Below, one piece after another: positions 60,937 to 64,000 of a DNA stretch of 64,000 nt (the stretch's first letter is position 1; every line of letters begins with the position of its first letter). Origin of the DNA: Fidelibacterota bacterium (GTDB taxonomy: Bacteria > Pseudomonadota > Alphaproteobacteria > Rhodospirillales > Rhodospirillaceae); NCBI GenBank assembly GCA_947476895.1, contig CANJRX010000002.1:124001-188000 (forward strand). The letters are read 5' to 3'. The notes below the pieces were generated by a model that searched no databases, was not told the DNA's origin, and saw only the letters and a program-made list of their open reading frames with translations. The position numbers were made by a program, and so were the translations under genes.

Positions 60937-63900
60937 AACCGGAATCTCGCCGTGATGCCGGCTTTATGCGCCAAGTACCCTTTGCTCATCTCGGCATCGT
61001 AATCGACGCTCACCGACGAATAGCTGTCTTTGTGAGATATGCCGATACCGATGTTCGCGCGGTTGGGATTGCGGGCGTTGCTCATGTTGGTGAAAGCAGA
61101 GCCGACAGCAAACTGCGCCGTGACGGCGTAAGGATCATTTTTGAACTCGCGGGTAAAGTTGCCGCGCAGTTCCGCTTCGACGTAGGAGTCATAATAAATC
61201 GGGAAGTCGCGATCTACTGTGAAGCCCACCGATGCGCGCGCGCTATCCGCATTACGGCCGGCGACGGTCAGATCAATGCCGGTGCCGCCGCCGGTTTCGG
61301 TATAAGCATTTTCGTGATTCTTCTGATACGCGCCACGGACGTAGGGATTGAACTGATAGGCCGAGAACCGGGTCATGTAGCCGACTTCGGCAACGCCGCC
61401 GTATTCGTAGCCTTTCCACTTGCCGATCGCGAGACGGCTGATATCGCCGAACTTAACCTGGCGCTCTTGATTGTAGCTGTTGTAGCCGCCGCCGAAGCTG
61501 CCTTGGACATAGATCGAGCGGCCGCTATAGCGGCCGTAGAAATTAACCTGCGAATTATAAAATTCGACCGGCGATTTGGCTGAGACCTTCAGATTGGCGG
61601 AGTGCCAGGTCTCGGCGAAGCTCACGCCGATGTTGGTGGTGTCGTTGAAGACCGGCATGTCGGCGCCCAGCGCGATGCCAAGGCCCCAGACCTCAAAGCC
61701 GGACTGCTCGCCTTGCGCACGTTGATCGCCGTAGTCCCCCAAAGCCTGAGCCCAGAAGCTCGCGACGTCGCCGGCGGCGTGATCGGGCATGCCGTTCTTT
61801 GCGACCCCGACGAGACGCCGACGTACAGCGCCCGCTGCCATGTCCTGGTTATTCAAGGCGGCTTGGCGCAGCGCGCCGCTGGAGTCAGGCATCAGCTGAC
61901 GGATGGCATTGTTGAATTCGTCTTGCGTCTGCAACGCGGACAAGGTTGTTACCAGGGGCACGTCGGCATTGAGCGCGGTGTTGAAGGCGTTGTAAATCGC
62001 GGTTGTGTTGGCGCCTAAGCCAAGGTCGGTGGCGGTCTTGCGTTTGACGGTCAGCAGCAAAGCGTTGGGATCGGTCGCACTGATGCTGAAGGTGCTGGAA
62101 TTAATATAAGACACCGGCGCCGTCGCGATGGTGCTGAGGGGTGCGCCTAAGCTGAGCGCGCCCGCCCGAATAACGGTGATGGTTTTTTCGCCTTCGATCA
62201 AACCTGTGAAGGTCGCGGTAATTTTTGAATTGGCGCTGACGCTGACAGCGCCGGTTGACCGCAGAAGGCCGTTCGGCAGCGTCGTCGCGCTGTTGTCGAT
62301 ACCGAAGTTCAGGGTCGAGGCGCTCGTGAAAGTCGCGGTCGAAGCGTTGACCGGCTTCGCGCTGAGAATCGTGAGCTGCGATGCATCTACCCCGAGCGAC
62401 AGCGTGCCGGTGCCTTGACCGATGCCGCCTGTGGCCTTCGCGCCGTTGCTCAACGCCACGGTGTGTGTGCCGTTGCCGAGGTCGACAAGGCCTGAGACCG
62501 TGCCGCCGTTCAGCGTGAAGGTGTTGTTGCCGGTTTTAAGGGCACCGGCCTGATAGGTAATCGCGCCGTTCACTTTACTGTTCGCGCCGGTGATGGAAAC
62601 CGAGCTGTTGCCAGCGCCCAAGAGCACGTCGCCATTGATCGCGCCGGTATTGATAACGGTAACGCCCGTCGTATTCGCGCTGAGATCTGCGGCGATAGCT
62701 TTACCGGTCGCGCCGGTCTGAATGAAGGCGCTAAGGGCGCCGCTGTTGGTCAATGAATTGATTTTGCCGGAACGGTCGACGATGGCGTAGGCCGAGGCTG
62801 TCGGTCCTTGTGTTTCGACCACGAGGTTGCCGGTATTGCCGATCGCGTTCACCGTACCCTGGCTTTCAACCAAGATACCGTAAGCATCGCCGCCTTTGGT
62901 GCCGAGCGCGCCGGTCCCCGTGTTGGTTGTGGTGTCCTGCGTGTTCACAAGGAGTTCGCCGTCGTTCTGTATCGACGGGACGACGCCGTAATTTCCGACG
63001 TGGATGCCGATGCCGGTGGCGTCAATGGCCAGGGTCTGAATGTTGCCCTTGTCGTTCCACAAGCCGCCGGTCAGCGTGGTCGTGAAAATCGAGCTACCGC
63101 TTTGAATCCCTTGAACGCGCACAGCTGTGGTCGAAAGTCCCTCGATCGAACCCGCAACCAGGATATTGCCCTGGGTTTTGACGGCGTAGCCGCCTGTATC
63201 CGCGCCGGGGCTGATCGTGATGTTGGCAAGCGTGTTGTTGGGTCCGCCTTGCGCGATCAGAAGTCCGGGACCGCCGCCGACGACGTTGATCGAGGAATCG
63301 CTTGGTGTCGCCGCCGCAGCGGCCGCAGGGTCCAGAACTTGTTCGGTGGCGGTCAGGCGGTTGCCTGTGAAGAGCATGCCTTGTCCGATATTCGACGCGA
63401 CCCAAACGCCGGCTTTCGCGGGCAGAGGGTCCAGGCGCGTTACGGTGACGCCGTTGGTGCTGGTGAGCTGCGCACCCGTACCGGCGTTCAGCACGCCATT
63501 GAATTTGTACGCGCCGTCAATCCCGCCGCCGATGTAGTTGCCGACGGCTTCTTTATTGCTGACCGTCGTGATGCCCGAGGTCGTGAAGTTCCCCGTGATA
63601 TGGCCGGTCGTCAGGATGCCGTAGCTGTGCTCACCCGTGACCGTGATGATACCGATATTTCTGAGGTTACCGTTCAGTGTGGACGCAATGTTGATTCCGG
63701 ACGAAGCATTGCCGGCCACAGTGATGGTGCCGACAACAGACGTCGACGTATGAATGTTGTCGTTGATGATGTCCCCGGTGAATGTGCCGAGGCCGCTGAG
63801 CTTGATACCGGAATTGAAAACGTCGGCGTTCAGCAGCGTGCTTTTCTCAGCCGGACCCGCGGCAACAATGTTGCCGGTGTTGGTAACCGTACCCGAGATG

Positions 63901-64000
63901 TTGTTGGCGACGCCGTTCGACGTGGTGAGAATGCTGATGCCGCTCGCGTTTGATTCCGTGCTGTTGATGATGCCGCCAGCATTGGAAATTGAATTGTTGC
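60933..64000 (-). CDS. Large autotransporter, 5' part beyond window
   Basis: More than 1020 residues of a type Va autotransporter; the frame remains open to the right edge, so the GTG at 63719 is only an internal codon. The passenger consists of irregular Asn/Gly/Thr-rich beta-helix repeats (for example IVNTGAINGDVLLGAGNSSV, LSNGAKATGGIGQGTGTLSL). The last 280 residues or so are the outer-membrane barrel, opening near GDVASFWAQALGDYGDQRAQGEQSGFEVW-type strands and ending in ITARFRF with a terminal Phe, as required for barrel insertion. No catalytic motif is seen in the visible passenger. Its stop overlaps the downstream lipoprotein start. Confidence 0.9.
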   Translation of the reverse strand, partial: NNSISNAGGIINSTESNASGISILTTSNGVANNISGTVTNTGNIVAAGPAEKSTLLNADVFNSGIKLSGLGTFTGDIINDNIHTSTSVVGTITVAGNASSGINIASTLNGNLRNIGIITVTGEHSYGILTTGHITGNFTTSGITTVSNKEAVGNYIGGGIDGAYKFNGVLNAGTGAQLTSTNGVTVTRLDPLPAKAGVWVASNIGQGMLFTGNRLTATEQVLDPAAAAAATPSDSSINVVGGGPGLLIAQGGPNNTLANITISPGADTGGYAVKTQGNILVAGSIEGLSTTAVRVQGIQSGSSIFTTTLTGGLWNDKGNIQTLAIDATGIGIHVGNYGVVPSIQNDGELLVNTQDTTTNTGTGALGTKGGDAYGILVESQGTVNAIGNTGNLVVETQGPTASAYAIVDRSGKINSLTNSGALSAFIQTGATGKAIAADLSANTTGVTVINTGAINGDVLLGAGNSSVSITGANSKVNGAITYQAGALKTGNNTFTLNGGTVSGLVDLGNGTHTVALSNGAKATGGIGQGTGTLSLGVDASQLTILSAKPVNASTATFTSASTLNFGIDNSATTLPNGLLRSTGAVSVSANSKITATFTGLIEGEKTITVIRAGALSLGAPLSTIATAPVSYINSSTFSISATDPNALLLTVKRKTATDLGLGANTTAIYNAFNTALNADVPLVTTLSALQTQDEFNNAIRQLMPDSSGALRQAALNNQDMAAGAVRRRLVGVAKNGMPDHAAGDVASFWAQALGDYGDQRAQGEQSGFEVWGLGIALGADMPVFNDTTNIGVSFAETWHSANLKVSAKSPVEFYNSQVNFYGRYSGRSIYVQGSFGGGYNSYNQERQVKFGDISRLAIGKWKGYEYGGVAEVGYMTRFSAYQFNPYVRGAYQKNHENAYTETGGGTGIDLTVAGRNADSARASVGFTVDRDFPIYYDSYVEAELRGNFTREFKNDPYAVTAQFAVGSAFTNMSNARNPNRANIGIGISHKDSYSSVSVDYDAEMSKGYLAHKAGITARFRF

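Noticed and set aside
60933-63719. Repetitive region as a CRISPR-like or tandem DNA repeat
   Set aside because: The repetition is at protein level (beta-helix turns) with irregular spacing and no identical repeat-spacer units.
62808-63953. 381-codon plus-strand frame opposite the autotransporter
   Set aside because: No recognisable domain or ribosome site; the minus-strand beta-helix and barrel explain the region.

Overview
The window looks like chromosomal DNA of an alphaproteobacterium. The coding sequence is GC-rich, and the lpiA/acvB pair (lysyl-phosphatidylglycerol synthase plus an AcvB/VirJ-type hydrolase), the long array of TPR-glycosyltransferases and a phosphoribosyl-AMP cyclohydrolase with an IDDDQD motif point the same way. 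No transposase, integrase, phage gene, rRNA or CRISPR array was seen. No gene-free stretch exceeds 300 bases; the longest gaps (1462-1710, 14366-14589, 27927-28211, 49067-49310) separate divergent genes or carry a promoter.

Positions 1-15558 form a nucleotide-sugar region. On the left are a GDP-heptose-type nucleotidyltransferase (cut by the window edge), gmhA and an RmlC-type epimerase. A rightward operon then carries a GDP-mannose-4,6-dehydratase-like enzyme, a HddA-type heptose kinase, a NUDIX hydrolase, two consecutive E1-alpha/E1-beta TPP-enzyme pairs, a methyltransferase and an SDR whose catalytic Tyr is Phe. An opposing pair encodes an aldo/keto reductase and a B12-type radical SAM protein, followed by another sugar-nucleotide dehydrogenase. 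I infer that the region makes a GDP-activated heptose and modifies it further, probably by deoxygenation and perhaps by branching or methylation.

Positions 15570-50804 hold a type II secretion system broken into islands: D-C-M-L-K leftward (16660-22117), F-G-H-I-J rightward (29951-33242), E leftward (47324-49066) and a short prepilin peptidase (50307-50804). Among them sit nine genes for TPR proteins with a C-terminal GT9/heptosyltransferase-like domain. They carry eleven such domains, because one 1445-residue protein has three complete TPR-GT modules in tandem. Between them is a Ser/Thr/Ala-rich exported protein with its own promoter and strong terminator, a good candidate for an abundant surface or secreted substrate. 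A small DxD glycosyltransferase and a membrane-anchored SGNH hydrolase are also embedded.

Positions 50815-64000 are more ordinary: a GDT1-type cation transporter, tRNA-Gly(CCC), an unrecognised helical protein, a single-domain response regulator, argE, cysS, hisI and the acvB-lpiA pair. Then come a lipoprotein and the 3' part of a large autotransporter that runs off the right edge.

Working model (inference): the left region supplies a modified GDP-heptose, the TPR-GT9-like enzymes transfer it or other sugars to proteins in the cytoplasm, and glycosylated substrates leave by the interleaved type II system, possibly also by the autotransporter route. The linkage is visible in the sequence; the chemistry and the substrates are not proven.
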